Of a DNA stretch of 64,000 bases, positions 53,190-63,803 are shown piece by piece. The notes below the pieces were generated by a model. It was given only the letters and a program-made list of their open reading frames with translations. It was not told the origin of the DNA and did no database searches. Position numbers and translations under genes: made by a program. The first letter of the stretch is position 1. Each line of letters opens with the position of its first letter. Source of the DNA: Phoenix dactylifera (lineage: Eukaryota; Streptophyta; Magnoliopsida; Arecales; Arecaceae); NCBI RefSeq assembly GCF_009389715.1, contig NC_052399.1, positions 9,860,585-9,924,584 of the forward strand. Reading direction: 5' to 3'.

Positions 53190-54800
53190 CTATGTCCTCC
53201 TCGAGGATGAAGCTCCCCCTCTCGAGGATGCATCTCCTCCTCTGGAGGATGAAACTCCCCCTCTCGAGGATGCATCTCCTCCTCTGGAGGATGTGGCACC
53301 TCCTCTCGAGGATGGTGCTCCTCCTCTCAATCGGCTCTGCTCCATGAGGAGGGTGACTGCATCTGTCACATGTCCGAGCTGCGTGATAATAGACGTGGTG
53401 GCTCTGCTATGTGTAGTGGAGAGCTCTGTCACCGACGCCTGAAGCCCAGTCACCGATGTCTGAAGTGCGTCCAGCTTGTCGATGAGTACATTCGCCAAGC
53501 GCTCGGCCCCCTCGGTGGTGGTGTGCATGTCACGACCTATCTCCTCTCGCATCTGTCGAGTGGAGCTCGTGACCTCACTCATGCTGTGGAACTGGGCCTG
53601 GACCAAACTCCGGACATTGTAGATCTCTTCCCGTACATGAGCCGTCATGTCAGTCACGGCTGTCAAGGAAGGGACCAACTGAGAAGATACGGGTGCAGGA
53701 GTGGGGGCAGGCACCGCACCTCGGAGCTCCCGAAGCAGCTCATCCCTCAGATCTCGGACGATCTCCTGCCGCAGCTCCTGGAGCTGCTCTGTATCAATAC
53801 GGACCTCCATAGATGGTGGAACTGAGGAGGAAGGTCCGGCAGAGGTGGTAGGAGCAGGAGGAGTGGATGGGAGGTCTGGATGGTCTGGAAGGTCTGGGTA
53901 GTCTGAATCTGGCTCAGGACTGGGTGATGGTCTGGTGGTCTGAGCAGTGAGAGTGGACTTCCTGACCCAGATCCCTTCTCTCTTCCGAAACCCCATCCTG
54001 TGCATAGTCCCCGTACATAAGCGATCAGTCCATCGCAAGGCACGAGAGGGTTCCCTCTCAGGAATGGGAATCTCGTACTGCCTAAAAAGAAGAGTGAATA
54101 ACATCCCGTATGGGAGTGAGAGCCTAGGTCTATCTAGGGGCTCACACATATACCTATAAATGAGCTTTGGAAAGTTGATCGGGGTGTCCTGAAGGATATA
54201 AGACATAATAGCTAAGTCCCTCTCATTCACAAAATCAAATCTCCCTGTCTTAGGAAAGATGGACCTGGACAGAATGCTCAAAAGGATTCTCACTTCAATA
54301 GGAAGTGAGCTAGCAGATACCTCATCTAGGAGGGACTGAGGTGGATGCCCTAAGACGACCGTAAGGGCCGCAACTCTATCCTCAGGGTGTGCGGGAGCCA
54401 CCCCTACTAATGGAAGGTGAAGGATATGGGCAATGAGGTCCTCTGTGACACGCAACGGGACACCTACTACCGTGCCCTCGATACCTCCATCTCCCCGATG
54501 GACGGTACTGTAAAACTCTTGAACTAGGCCAGGATAGGTGGGAAGGTCCAAGGTGAGGAAGTACTCTAGGCCCTGGGCTCTAAGCCTATCGCCTATGGTG
54601 AACCCCTCCCGGGAGAGATAGTCGAAATCGACAAACCTCCCGGAGGTGACGGCCTTCCCGGCCAACGGCCTAACGAGAACCACCCTAGGCGGGGAACGAT
54701 CCGGAGGTGGTTGCCTCGCGGGATCGTGCCGCGCCTTGGAGCGCCGCTCGGGACCGGCCTCGGGACCGGACCTCTTCCTAACGACGGTCTTACGAGGCAT
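53190..54800 (-). CDS. Extra ORF downstream of Copia pol, function unknown
   Basis: 536 open codons on the same strand as pol, in the place of the env-like ORF of SIRE/Maximus elements. It starts with a basic, probably nuclear-targeting segment (MPRKTVVRKRSGPEAGPERR). A central domain (about 55-290: SREGFTIGDRLRAQGLEYFL, VGVPLRVTEDLIAHIL, IFPKTGRFDFVNERDLAIMS) resembles the 'putative plant transposon protein' domain found in many plant elements. A Pro/Ser-rich linker (about 290-335), a helical region likely to form coiled coils (about 340-490) and five or six SSRGG(A/D/V) repeats at the C-terminus follow. I see no signal peptide or membrane segment, so an envelope role is not supported. The frame is open, unlike the damaged pol. 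Confidence 0.85.
   Translation of the reverse strand: MPRKTVVRKRSGPEAGPERRSKARHDPARQPPPDRSPPRVVLVRPLAGKAVTSGRFVDFDYLSREGFTIGDRLRAQGLEYFLTLDLPTYPGLVQEFYSTVHRGDGGIEGTVVGVPLRVTEDLIAHILHLPLVGVAPAHPEDRVAALTVVLGHPPQSLLDEVSASSLPIEVRILLSILSRSIFPKTGRFDFVNERDLAIMSYILQDTPINFPKLIYRYMCEPLDRPRLSLPYGMLFTLLFRQYEIPIPEREPSRALRWTDRLCTGTMHRMGFRKREGIWVRKSTLTAQTTRPSPSPEPDSDYPDLPDHPDLPSTPPAPTTSAGPSSSVPPSMEVRIDTEQLQELRQEIVRDLRDELLRELRGAVPAPTPAPVSSQLVPSLTAVTDMTAHVREEIYNVRSLVQAQFHSMSEVTSSTRQMREEIGRDMHTTTEGAERLANVLIDKLDALQTSVTGLQASVTELSTTHSRATTSIITQLGHVTDAVTLLMEQSRLRGGAPSSRGGATSSRGGDASSRGGVSSSRGGDASSRGGASSSRRT
53195..53335 (-). repeat. Minisatellite coding the SSRGG tail
   Basis: The plus strand repeats CTCCTC(C/T)CGAGGATG-like units with 24-base spacing. 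On the minus strand these encode the Ser-Ser-Arg-Gly-Gly repeats at the end of the extra ORF. Confidence 0.8.
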
Positions 54801-55044
54801 CTTGACCTAAACGGGAAGAAAAATACCTAGAGGACGGTGAAGGACCGACAGAGGAAGCTCGGGACGGACCGGAAATGACCTAGGAACGGACGGAAACTCA
54901 ATGTCCGGCGAAAAATCGACGGGAAAAGGGCTTGGAGACGATCGGGGATGACCTAGGAGTCGGCTCTAGGGCTTTGTGAACAGTGGCAGCTTGAGGAAAA
55001 GTGTTTGCGAAACGACAAACCTAGGGTTAAAAAGTCGGATCCCG

Positions 55045-55200
55045 ACTGCGAGTCGACTCCCCTGAGTCGCGAGTCGACTCGACCTCGAGTCGACTCCAGA
55101 ATATGCGCGAGTCGACTCCCGACAGTGTGCGAGTCGACTCCCCCTCAGCTGCCAACTTTGCGAGTCGACTCTCGCAAATGCGCGAGTCGACTCCCCCTTA
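55045..55200 (-). repeat. Internal cluster of seven GAGTCGACTC palindromes
   Basis: Seven copies of the same 10-base palindrome found in the LTR U3, mostly as GCGAGTCGACTCCC, in about 155 bases. They lie 250-400 bases upstream of the extra ORF start, between pol and that ORF. Confidence 0.95.
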
Positions 55201-55384
55201 GGAGCCGGCTCTGAAACTTACTCGAGTCGTCTCTAACCTTGGCACGCACCTAAAAACCATGCCATAATCGTGCCAAATGAGGGAAAATCACCTAATTAAG
55301 GACTGATTTGATGATCACTGCATAGAAACTCTATTTTAACCTCATTCTAATCATCAAAATCAATTAATCTAGTGAAAAACCCCA

Positions 55385-57856
55385 CTAGGATGGATCAATC
55401 ACTCCTAATCCCCTTCTAAGCACACTAAACCTCTCTTCACTTAGGGGTTTTGTAAAAATGTCTGCTAATTGATTATCAGTACACACAAATTGGAGTGACA
55501 CATCACCATTCAATACATGATCTCTGATGAAGTGCTGTCTTATCTCAATGTGTTTAGTTCTTGAGTGTTGAATTGGATTTTTAGTGAGATTTATGGCACT
55601 TGTGTTATCACAATTAATGGGAATTTTATCTTGTTTAATGCCATAATCTTCTAATTGTTGTTTAATCCATAAGATTTGAGCACAACAACTCCCGGCTGCC
55701 ACATATTCAGCTTCTGCAGTGGATAATGCAACCGAGTTTTGTTTCTTGCTAAACCATGAGATTAGGTTTTCTCCTAGAAACTGACACGACCCGCTGGTAC
55801 TTTTTCTATCAAGCTTACATCCAGCGAAGTCTGAATTTGTGTACCCTATTAAGTTTATGCTGGATTCTTTAGAGTACCATAGCCCTATGTTCTTAGTTCC
55901 TATTAAGTATTTAAATATTCTCTTAACTGCAGCTAGGTGTGATTCTTTAGGATTAGCCTGATATCTAGCACACATGCACACACTAAACATAATATCAGGT
56001 CTACTTGCAGTAAGATACAGTAAAGAACCTATCATACCTCTATAAAGTTTTTGATTTACAGATTTACCTGATTCATCTTGGTCTAACTTACATGATGAGC
56101 TCATGGGGGTGCTGATTGACTTGTTTCCCTTCATATCAAACTTCTTGAGCATCTCCTTGATATATTTTGCTTGATTGATGAAGATGCCTCCTTCAGATTG
56201 TTTGATTTGAAGCCCGAGGAAGTAGTTCAGCTCTCCCATCATGCTCATCTCAAACTCACTCTGCATCAAATCAGCAAATTCCTCGCAGAGGCGATTGTTA
56301 GTAGCACCGAAAATGATATCATCAACATAAATCTGTACTAATAACATATCCTTATTTTGCCTTTTCAGAAATAATGTTGTATCTACATTTCTCCTAGAGA
56401 ATTCATGTTCTAATAGGAATTTACTAAGTCTCTCATACCATGCTCTAGGTGCTTGTTTTAATCCATAAAGTGCTTTGTTCAGTTTATACACATGATTAGG
56501 GTATTGATGATTTTCAAAACTAGGAGGTTGTTCTACATACACTTCCTCATTTATATACCCATTTAAAAATGCACTTTTTACATCCATTTGAAATAGTTTG
56601 AAATCCTTAGAGCATGCATATGCTAATAATAGTCTAATAGCCTCAAGTCTAGCTACGGGAGCAAAGGTTTCATCAAAATCTATGCCTTCTTCTTGATTAT
56701 AACCCTTTGCCACTAGTCTAGCCTTATTCCTTATAACAATTCCATTTTCATCTAGCTTATTTTTATATATCCATTTTGTACCTATAATTGGATATTCAGA
56801 AGGCCTCTCTACTAGATCCCACACTTTGTTTCTAGTAAATTGGTTTAGTTCTTCTTGCATTGCATTTATCCAATTTACATCATTTTCGGCTTCTTCTATA
56901 TGTTTGGGCTCAAAGTGTGAAAGAAAAGCTAGATGGCTATTTAGATTTCTTAGTGAAGCTCTAGTCCTAACCGGTTGAGATGGATCATCTAGAATGAGTT
57001 CCTTAGGATGCCCGTGAGCATACCTCCAAGCTTTTGTTAGCCCATGATCCACAATAGCCTCTTGGCTTGATGATTCTCCTTCAATCAACTTTTGATTATC
57101 ATCTTGTAATCCCATCTCATCTATCTTTTCCTCAAGTATTTCAACATCATCATCAAAATTAACTTTCTTACTAGAGGAGATGTCACTAGAGTCATCAAAT
57201 ACTACATGTATAGATTCTTCTATGACTAAGGTTCTTTTATTAAATACTCTATAGGCTTTACTAGTTGTAGAATAACCTAAGAATATTCCTTCATCAGATT
57301 TAGGGTCAAATTTCCCTAGATTGTCTTTCCCATTATTATGCACAAAACACCTACATCCAAAAACATGAAGATAATTAACCTTTGGTTTTCTGTTTTTCCA
57401 CAGTTCATATGGTGTTTTCTTTATAATGGGTCTTAATAAAACTCTATTTAATATATGGCAGGAAGTATTAATGGCTTCTCCCCAAAAGTACTTAGGGAGG
57501 TTACTTTCACATAACATCGTTCTAGCCATTTCCTCTAGAGTTCTATTTTTTCTTTCCACAACTCCATTTTGTTGTGGTGTCCTAGGTGCAGAAAAATTAT
57601 GGGTTATCCCTTTTTTACTACAAAATTCGTCAAATAATTGATTTTCGAATTCGGTACCATGGTCACTTCTAATGGCTATGACTGAAGACTCTCTAGCATT
57701 TGTTACTTCCTTATGGAACTTTTTAAACATAGAAAATGCTTGATCCTTATGTGCTAGGAACATGACCCATGTGTACCTAGAGTAATCATCTACTATAACA
57801 AGACCATATTTATTTCCACCTAGACTTGTTGTTCTAGTTGGACCAAATAGGTCCAT
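55385..57856 (-). CDS. Copia pol: integrase, reverse transcriptase, RNase H
   Basis: 823 open codons. The integrase core has [19 protein letters not shown] and [19 protein letters not shown] (the D,D-35-E site starts at the domain front). Reverse transcriptase: [29 protein letters not shown] and the catalytic YVDDIIFG (about 500-510). RNase [21 protein letters not shown], and [13 protein letters not shown], ending ADIFTKPL. Length and order are normal for Copia. The nonsense codon upstream (57941-57943) cuts it off from gag and protease in this copy, but from here to its natural end it is undamaged. Confidence 0.96.
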   Translation of the reverse strand: MDLFGPTRTTSLGGNKYGLVIVDDYSRYTWVMFLAHKDQAFSMFKKFHKEVTNARESSVIAIRSDHGTEFENQLFDEFCSKKGITHNFSAPRTPQQNGVVERKNRTLEEMARTMLCESNLPKYFWGEAINTSCHILNRVLLRPIIKKTPYELWKNRKPKVNYLHVFGCRCFVHNNGKDNLGKFDPKSDEGIFLGYSTTSKAYRVFNKRTLVIEESIHVVFDDSSDISSSKKVNFDDDVEILEEKIDEMGLQDDNQKLIEGESSSQEAIVDHGLTKAWRYAHGHPKELILDDPSQPVRTRASLRNLNSHLAFLSHFEPKHIEEAENDVNWINAMQEELNQFTRNKVWDLVERPSEYPIIGTKWIYKNKLDENGIVIRNKARLVAKGYNQEEGIDFDETFAPVARLEAIRLLLAYACSKDFKLFQMDVKSAFLNGYINEEVYVEQPPSFENHQYPNHVYKLNKALYGLKQAPRAWYERLSKFLLEHEFSRRNVDTTLFLKRQNKDMLLVQIYVDDIIFGATNNRLCEEFADLMQSEFEMSMMGELNYFLGLQIKQSEGGIFINQAKYIKEMLKKFDMKGNKSISTPMSSSCKLDQDESGKSVNQKLYRGMIGSLLYLTASRPDIMFSVCMCARYQANPKESHLAAVKRIFKYLIGTKNIGLWYSKESSINLIGYTNSDFAGCKLDRKSTSGSCQFLGENLISWFSKKQNSVALSTAEAEYVAAGSCCAQILWIKQQLEDYGIKQDKIPINCDNTSAINLTKNPIQHSRTKHIEIRQHFIRDHVLNGDVSLQFVCTDNQLADIFTKPLSEERFSVLRRGLGVIDPS

Positions 57857-57940
57857 GTGTAATAATTCTAAAGGCCTAGAGGTAGAGACACATTTTATGG
57901 ATTTAAAAGAGTTCCTAGATTGTTTGCCAAATTGACATGC

Positions 57941-58447
57941 TTAACATATTTTGTTCTTTTCAAATTTTAATTTTGGCAAACCTATCACGGAGTCTCTTTT
58001 AACTAATTTAGTTATTGTGTCCATGCTTGCATGACCTAACTTACGGTGCCATAACCAACTAGCATCATTATCTTTAGTTTCATTTACAACTAGACATTGG
58101 TTATGTTTTGCAAGATCTTCTAGGTCTACAACATATACATTTCCACGTCTAATTTCTTTAAAAACTAAGCTATTATCATTAGGATTTGTTATAATACATA
58201 GTGATGGTTTAAACATAACATCATATCCTTTATCACATAATTGACTGATGCTTAACAAGTTATGCTTAAAACCATCAACATATCTAACATTATCTATAAA
58301 AGTAGAAGGGGTGATTTGAACTTTACCAATACCAATGATGTGACCTTGGTTGTTGTCTCCAAACGTCACAGCACCTCCCTTCTTAGCTTCAAGGGTGAAA
58401 AATTGGTCTTTATCACCCGTCATGTGCCTTGAGCAGCCACTATCCAA
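57941..58447 (-). pseudogene. Copia protease and GAG-pre-integrase segment of pol
   Basis: The aspartic protease signature LDSGCSRHMTG stands at the start; the codon before its Tyr is TGA where Trp is usual. LLSISQLCDKGYDV and LWHRKLGHAS follow, the latter part of the integrase zinc-binding region. The segment ends at TAA (57941-57943) inside the C.ACQ motif, and pol goes on in the same frame beyond it. So a single nonsense codon separates it from the rest of pol. Confidence 0.93.
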
Positions 58448-58499
58448 ATATCAGCAATTTTTGTTGACCTTGGCTGCAAGACACTCCTACACAAGCAAA

Positions 58500-60281
58500 T
58501 CATGTCATCTTAGGTACCCAAGTTTTCTTGGGTCCTTCATGGTTAGTCAAGTTGGTTCCTTTTGGAACCCATACCCTTTTAATTTTTCTTTTAGTTTTAC
58601 TTTTCCTAAAATTACATACATTTGCTTTATGGCCTACTGTACCACAACAAAAGCAGGTTATTTTCTTAGTTTTTGTTTCTCCAGCTTTAACAAAGAAGTT
58701 ACTAAGAAGTTTTTGCTTATTCCTTGGTTTATATCCTAAACCGGCTTTATTAAACATTGCACGTTGACTATTTAGTATCATGTTTAATTTTTCAGAACTA
58801 CAGGTAAATCTTTCAACTAAGGGTTTGTATTTGTTAAGTTCTTTAGTTAGTGTTTGATTTTCGGCTTTTAGATCATTAAGTTCTTTAGTAAGATCCTTAT
58901 CTAAGGTTTGTTTATATTTTTTAAGTTCTGAAAGTTCCTTAGTTAGTTTTTCATTATCTTTCGTTAAGGTGTTAGTCTTCTTAATTAAGAGTTGGTTGCT
59001 TGTCTTAAGTTCTAGATTTTCTTTGGTAAGATTATCTTTATCCTTAATTAATGAATCATGCTTATGAATATAAGTTTGGTTAGTTACTTTTAGTTCTCTG
59101 TTTTTAACATTTATATTCTTATACTCAATCATTAATTCATTGAACGCATCATAAAGTTCATCAAATGTAAAATCAAAATGCGTATCGGAAGTTACCTCGT
59201 TTTCGTTGGCCATGAAGCAGAAATTGGCCTTCTCTTCTTGTTCTTCATCTGATGAGGAGGATGATGAGTCGGAGTCCGATAGGGTAGTGACAAGTGCCTT
59301 TTTCTTCTTGTACTTACTCCCCTTCTTCAGTAAGGGGCACTCCGCTCTTATGTGACCCGGCTTCTTGCACTCGTAACAACCAATCCCCTCATTTTCCCTT
59401 TCCTTACCTTTGTCTTTGCAGTAGGAATTTGAGGGGCCTCTCCTTTGATGATAGGACTTCTTGTGGTTGATGAATTTCTTGAACTTGCGCACAAGAAGAG
59501 CCTCACCACCATCTTCCTCATCTTCTTCTTCTTCACTGCTACTGCTGCAAGACAAGTCCTTGTTAGAAGAAGTAGATTTAAGGGCTATTACCTTTTTCTT
59601 ATGGGAGGACTCTTCCTCGTTGTGTTGTTTCATGGTGAGCTCGTGCGTCATGAGGGATCCAAGAAGCTCCTCAAGTGGTAGCTTATTCAAGTCCTTGGCT
59701 TCTTGGATTGCTGTCACTTTAGCTTCCCACGACCTTGGTAGACACCGAAGGATTTTCCTGACAAGCTCACTGTTAGTATAGTTCTTGCCAAGGCTTTTTA
59801 GACCATTGACAATATCAGTAAACCTAGTGAACATGGATGTGATTGTTTCATTTGAATCCATTTTAAATAGTTCATATTTATGAACCAAGATGTTTATTTT
59901 GGATTCCTTGACTTGATTCGTGCCCTCATGGGTCACTTCAAGTCTGTCCCAAATTTTTTTTGCTGAATTACAAGTTGAAATCCTATTGAATTCATTACGG
60001 TCTAAGGCACAATAGAAGACATTCATTGCTTTAGAGTTTAATTGTGCCTTCCTCATGTCATGTTCATCCCAGTCCATTTCTAGTTTAGGTACCTTAACAC
60101 CATCTACGAAAATGGATGGGATGTATGGCCCATTTACTACAATGGACCACATCTCATAGTCTTGGGCTTGGATGAATATTCTCATCCTAGCCTTCCAGTC
60201 TGAGTAGTCAGATCCATTGAAGAAAGGGGGTCTTTGGGTGGACTGACCCTCAATGTGAGAAGATCCAAATGGGGTTGTCAT
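58500..60281 (-). CDS. Copia gag polyprotein (capsid/nucleocapsid)
   Basis: Structural protein that forms the virus-like particle and packages the element RNA. 593 codons, open throughout. N-terminal gag domain (about 15-230: PPFFNGSDYSDWKARM, WEAKVTAI); acidic Ser/Glu tract (about 248-260); CCHC zinc knuckle CYECKKPGHIRAEC (about 302-315); a long coiled coil of Lys/Asn/Leu repeats (about 390-490); a second knuckle CFCCGTVGHKANVC (about 543-556). The WVPK motif occurs twice near the C-terminus. Protease lies in another frame after the stop. Confidence 0.95.
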   Translation of the reverse strand: MTTPFGSSHIEGQSTQRPPFFNGSDYSDWKARMRIFIQAQDYEMWSIVVNGPYIPSIFVDGVKVPKLEMDWDEHDMRKAQLNSKAMNVFYCALDRNEFNRISTCNSAKKIWDRLEVTHEGTNQVKESKINILVHKYELFKMDSNETITSMFTRFTDIVNGLKSLGKNYTNSELVRKILRCLPRSWEAKVTAIQEAKDLNKLPLEELLGSLMTHELTMKQHNEEESSHKKKVIALKSTSSNKDLSCSSSSEEEEDEEDGGEALLVRKFKKFINHKKSYHQRRGPSNSYCKDKGKERENEGIGCYECKKPGHIRAECPLLKKGSKYKKKKALVTTLSDSDSSSSSSDEEQEEKANFCFMANENEVTSDTHFDFTFDELYDAFNELMIEYKNINVKNRELKVTNQTYIHKHDSLIKDKDNLTKENLELKTSNQLLIKKTNTLTKDNEKLTKELSELKKYKQTLDKDLTKELNDLKAENQTLTKELNKYKPLVERFTCSSEKLNMILNSQRAMFNKAGLGYKPRNKQKLLSNFFVKAGETKTKKITCFCCGTVGHKANVCNFRKSKTKRKIKRVWVPKGTNLTNHEGPKKTWVPKMT

Positions 60282-60315
60282 TTTGATCTTTTAACTCTTG
60301 AGTGGAAGAGTTTTT

Positions 60316-60328
60316 GGCTCTGATACCA
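60316..60328 (-). other. Primer-binding site, initiator tRNA-Met
   Basis: The minus strand reads TGGTATCAGAGCC, two bases inside the 5' LTR: a perfect match to the 3' end of plant initiator tRNA-Met, which primes minus-strand DNA synthesis. Confidence 0.97.
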
Positions 60329-60330
60329 CT

Positions 60331-62005
60331 TGTTGCCCAGATAGACAACCCAAGAGGGGGGGGGGTGAATTGGGTTTTTAAAATAATTTGGCTAATTAAA
60401 ACTTTGTAGATGATTAATTAAAAACTATAGCAAGTTATTTAATTAAAGCCTAGTGCTGTGAGTAATGTGCGGGGAAGAAGATGAGAGACAATGCACTACA
60501 AACACAAAGTTTTATAGTGGTTCGGAGCTAACCCTTGCTCCTACGTCCACTCCCCAAGTCTCACTTGGGAATTTCACTATAACCCCCTTGGATTACAGCC
60601 GGTTGTTTTGCAAGCTCACAACCAAACTTGTTGTTTTACGAGCTCACAACGAACTCGGTCGGTTTTCCCAGACTCACCAACTAGAACCAACCCCGATTGT
60701 TTTCCCGAGTTCACAATCAAACCCTTACACACGTTGGTTTTAACTTGGCTCACCAACCAACCTTAAACCCCTTGATTCAATCCCCCGATTGAATCAAGTA
60801 AATACAAGAGATAGAAGAAAACAGAAAATAGCTTCTCAAAAAGCAGATTTAAAACAATATAATCATAAAGGAGTTAGAAGCCCTCAAATGCTTTTAAGCT
60901 GGTGAAGAGGTATGGCTTCTGGAACTCCGGTCTCCTCTTGAAAGAGTGGTCGACTTGAATGCAGGAGAAGGAAGCTTTGATTGTTGGGAAGAAGTAGTTG
61001 GAGCAGTAAATGCAGATCTCCCCTTTTTCGTTTAAGAGCACTTGGAGAGCTTGAAAACTTGAATGCTTGGAGTGGAATATCTGTTCTCTACCTTGCTACA
61101 GTCCTCTGTGGCTATTTAAGCCAACCCCCACGGAAACTAGCCGTTACATTGCTTTTTCTGCCCGTTCTGCACACTCTGCGCAGCCTGACAATATGACCGT
61201 TGGTGGGTTGGAGTCGACTCGCGCGATCAGGAGTCGACTCGGCTGTAGCAGGAGTCGACTCACGCTTTTCCGGAGTCGACTCGGCAACTGTTCCAAATTT
61301 GAATTAAAGTTGCCGTCTTGACTGGGAGTCGACTCGTCTTGACCTGGAGTCGACTCGCCAACTTCTGGAGCTGACCTGGCAATTTTGGAGTCGGCTCATC
61401 CACTGAAGTCCGTGGATCCAATTTTGAATTTTGTCCACTCGAGTCGACTCGACTGTCCTGGGAGTCGACTCGAATCTCAGAGGCAGTAACATGGTCTTCT
61501 GTCTGTTGATGGTCGCTCAGTCTCGGAGTCGACTCGCGTATTGCGGGAGTCGGCTCGAATCTCAGAGTCCGACAATCGTTCTCTGACTTTTCTGCCTGTG
61601 ACTGCTTGGAGTCGACTCTTACTTTCCTGGAGTCGACTCGGTGAACATTGGAGTCGACTCGCGCACTTCAGGAGTCGACTCGTTGACAGGTTCTGAGATG
61701 AAGCTTTCTGTCCTTCTGTCTGTTCTCAGTCGGAGTCGACTCGTACTGATCTGGAGTCGACTCGAGCTCGTGCCAGTGAACTTGATACGCTTGGAGTCGA
61801 CTCGTGATACTCGGGAGTCGACTCGAGTCTCAGACTTTGGTTCAGCAGACTTCTTAACTTATCCAAAATACTATGAACCAAATCTAGATACACTTGGACA
61901 GGATTTTCACTGAAACACTCAATTGAACTCATTAGTAATCACAAGATATACTCAAATGCTTTGAGCTCATCAAAATCAAATGGGGTTTTAATCAATCACT
62001 CCACA
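60331..62005 (-). repeat. 5' LTR of the Copia element (1675 bp)
   Basis: Almost identical to the left LTR. On the minus strand the palindrome cluster (61209-61826) comes first, then a weak TATA-like TTAAATA (61113-61120), then the presumed R-U5 region. This places the palindromes in U3, upstream of the transcription start. One palindrome is mutated here (GAGTCGGCTC, about 61548) but intact in the other LTR. Confidence 0.97.
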
Positions 62006-62010
62006 CTTCA

Positions 62011-63205
62011 GCGCACCAATCAGATGTTTTTTAAAAACAATTGCATTTTGTCCTTCCGCAAACCGAAGCTAATTTCTAAAGGAATCGATGAGCCCGATCC
62101 TTAATTTGACCATAAGGTTAGTCCTTCCATACTCATCATTTTTTTGTTAAGTCCTATACAATATGACATGCAAAACTGATCAGAATCATCTGATTCAAAT
62201 GTACCAACCTAACCAACATGGTACCGGATTGAAATAATTATTACCATCCATAAAGAACTTGAATTGGTCCCAAACAAGCAAAACCACTCAATTCAGAGCG
62301 GTTCAAGGCGGTTTGGCCCTTTCCAGATCTTAATAATAGAGAAGAAGGTATCTTGTGGCCCTTTCCTCTACTTTATTAAAATAGTTAGTGGATTTTATGA
62401 TGAAAAAGGGAGAGGGAAGATTTCCTGATTTTGAGCCCAAATCCAAGTATAACCCTCTTCCTTCTATTCATTCTTCTTTTTTCCTCATTTTTATAAAATG
62501 GGTAAAACCAGAAAAATCATGCCAAAATTTTGTATTTCTCTTCCTTGGTTCTACATTAATTTGAAATAAAATTAATTTTTTCCACATTCTGTAACTTGGA
62601 GTGCACATAGAAGCTGAATCTGCATTAAAATATATTATATAGATTTCTTGCAAGCTGAATCTGCAAAAAAATATAATGTATATGCTAATATAATAGCTTA
62701 AAAGTCCCCTTCTTGTTCCTTCTCTGTAAGAGTTAAACTTGGCTACCAAGCACACAAATACGACGACGAGAACAATAAAAAACAACTAGCAATTTAGATA
62801 GTAGATGGAGCTATTATCCACAACTAACAATTTAGACACTGCATCAGGGTATTTAGTGATCCATTCCTTTGAGGAATTGTTTAAAGTATTGTTATATTGC
62901 AGCATTATTGGCCTCTTGGAATATTAGGTTAAGAAAAAGATTTTTGTTGTTTAGCCATAGAAAACGAGTCATATTGCACAAGGTGGAGTATCCTTAGGTG
63001 CATATTTGAAGATTACTTTCTAAATCTGATTTCAATTATGAAGTCCTCCTAGATGAATATTTGGCATGTTTAATTCCTTTCTATTTTTATAATTCAACCA
63101 TTGCAATTGAGTCAGTATCAAAATGATCCAATCTTGCATAGTAGATTTAATTATTTAGATGATGTGGTTGATGCTCCACCATGCTTTGCTGGGAAGTTCA
63201 ATGGC
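62011..63205. other. Right flank of the Copia element
   Basis: The first bases continue the L1 sequence cut by the Copia insertion; beyond about 62060 nothing is recognisable. AT-rich DNA with no genes seen. Confidence 0.5.
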
Positions 63206-63790
63206 TCTTTTTTATTTTTTTTTGATACAACAGCGGCTCACACTGTTCTTGCATGAGTACGATTAATAAAGTCAGAAAAAAAAATGACGAAGAGGAAGAA
63301 GATCAGTCTCATGACTCTCCCAAACCTGAATATTGGGCAACTTGACCCAGTCTGCTACTCTGTTTGCCTGCTAGTAGATATAAGTAGTCCGAAAGATGCC
63401 ACATCCTCTCGATACCTGTGTATATCCCATAGCAATGGTTGTTCGTCATCATTCATGTACTGGCCTTGAATGCATTCGATACTGTAGCGGAATTTCCTTC
63501 AATATAGATACAATCCACACCTAGGACGAGCTTCGCATAAGTGAGACCTTCTCAAGCAACTCTCAACTCTGCTCCGATGATAGTCATGTCGAAGATGCGT
63601 CGTCCCCCAGCCACGGCTAGTTTTGAGTCCTGACCTCTGATCATAAAAGCCGCCCCTCTATCTCCACCATCGGACACACGGCCATTAACATTCACCTTAA
63701 GAAAGCTAGGAGGTGGAGGCTCCCAGAAAACAAAGACAACCCGGGTCACTGTAAAGGCAGAAAAGCTCAATGGTTTAGGGGACCCTACTT
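63206..63790 (-). mobile_element. Second L1-type LINE 3' fragment
   Basis: On the minus strand it ends in an A-rich tail (T-run at 63209-63223) after GTGAGCCGCTGTTGTATC, like the other L1 copy. The reading frame 63552-63770 has FWEPPPPSFLKVNVNGRVSD and GAAFMIRGQDSKLAV, the start of the RNase H domain; here the first catalytic Asp is Asn (VNVNG for VNFDG). Downstream the frame is broken. It belongs to the same family as the copy at 49964 but is more decayed. Confidence 0.8.
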
Positions 63791-63803
63791 TGAATAAAAA
63801 ATT

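Larger units (their letters stand above)
50748..62005 (-). mobile_element. Complete 11.26-kb Copia retrotransposon, SIRE/Maximus type
   Basis: Two LTRs (TGTTGCCCAG...ACTCCACA on the plus strand) bound an internal region with the minus-strand order gag, protease, integrase, reverse transcriptase, RNase H, extra ORF, the Copia order. CTTCA flanks both sides (50743-50747 and 62006-62010). The primer site (60316-60328) and polypurine tract (52424-52437) are in the expected places. Assignment to the SIRE/Maximus lineage rests on pol blocks such as [16 protein letters not shown] and [20 protein letters not shown], on two gag zinc knuckles, and on the ORF in the env-like position. The LTRs differ at only about 15 places by eye, so insertion is recent. 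A nonsense codon in pol and a gag/pol frame change suggest the copy is not autonomous. Confidence 0.97.

Noticed and set aside
53190-54800. Retroviral envelope gene
   Set aside because: The position fits, but no signal peptide, transmembrane or fusion segment is visible, so only 'extra ORF' is claimed.
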